Shown in pieces: positions 11,109-11,157 of a DNA stretch of 11,157 nucleotides. This DNA is from DASUBV01 sp035763085 (GTDB taxonomy: Bacteria > Actinomycetota > Actinomycetes > Streptosporangiales > Streptosporangiaceae): NCBI GenBank assembly GCA_035763085.1, contig DASUBV010000009.1:1-11157 (forward strand). The letters are read 5' to 3'. Numbering within the stretch: the stretch's first letter is position 1; every line of letters starts with the position of its first letter. A program made the position numbers and the translations under genes. The notes under the pieces are model-generated. The model had not been told where the DNA came from, ran no database searches, and saw nothing but the letters and a program-made list of their open reading frames with translations.

Positions 11109-11157
11109 GTGCACGAGGACGCGGCGCGGCAGCGGGCCGCGGGCCAGCAGGTCACCG
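11109..11157 (+). CDS. Possible gene start, unidentified, cut by window edge
   Basis: GTG at 11109 is preceded by CGAGGG seven bases upstream and followed by 16 codons, all ending in G or C (VHEDAARQRAAGQQVT). This fits the start of a plus-strand gene divergent from the glycosyltransferase, but 16 residues identify nothing. Other starts are possible, GTG at 11070 in the same frame and ATG at 11034 in another frame. The opposite strand is also open here, ending in TGA at 11064-11066 (GDLLARGPLPRRVLVHGAAL...), so the true gene could instead be the C-terminus of a minus-strand gene. Confidence 0.35.
   Translation, partial: MHEDAARQRAAGQQVT

Overview
The window is very GC-rich, with almost every codon in the confident genes ending in G or C. 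Start codons mix ATG and GTG, genes inside operons overlap by 4 bases, and there is an F420-type LLM oxidoreductase and a VapBC pair. All of this points to a high-GC actinobacterium (Actinomycetota). The order aroC-aroK-aroB-aroQ is the one known from mycobacteria. The genus cannot be named from this sequence. I see no rRNA, tRNA, CRISPR array or transposase.

Left part (1-2714). Two hypothetical genes on the minus strand sit 3 bases apart (612-1133, then 1-608, cut by the window edge). The second has a long Gly/Pro/Gln-rich tail. Divergent from them is an SseB-family gene (1273-2115) that appears to be transcribed without a leader; its linker carries a His-every-five-residues repeat. The gap 2116-2303 holds a possible eroded gene remnant. 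A minus-strand SnoaL/NTF2-like gene (2304-2714) follows.

Middle part (2715-3999). A VapB antitoxin and VapC toxin pair lies in a patch of clearly lower GC (about 40-50% at its start). Its promoter has a perfect palindrome over the -35 box, and the palindrome core recurs in the leader. A minus-strand secreted protein with a C-terminal membrane anchor converges on vapC.

Core (4173-9241). A shikimate-pathway operon reads aroC, aroK1, aroB, aroQ, aroK2. The last four genes are joined by 4-base overlaps. AroB makes 3-dehydroquinate, AroQ dehydrates it to 3-dehydroshikimate, shikimate kinase phosphorylates shikimate, and AroC makes chorismate. AroE (shikimate dehydrogenase), AroA (EPSP synthase) and DAHP synthase are not in the window. 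The operon carries two shikimate kinases: aroK2 keeps all substrate-binding residues, while aroK1, in the classical position, has lost several. A separately transcribed LLM oxidoreductase follows. A very long inverted repeat separates it from a convergent family-4 glycosyltransferase (9347-10525).

Right part (10526-11157). About 580 bases have no convincing gene but do hold a likely minus-strand promoter for the glycosyltransferase, a perfect 19-base direct repeat, a strong stem-loop in a possibly structured RNA, and a 14-base repeat. A gene may begin at 11109 and run out of the window.

The points most worth a second look are the degenerate aroK1 beside an intact aroK2, the vapBC operator layout, the histidine pentads in the SseB-family protein, and the structured noncoding right end.
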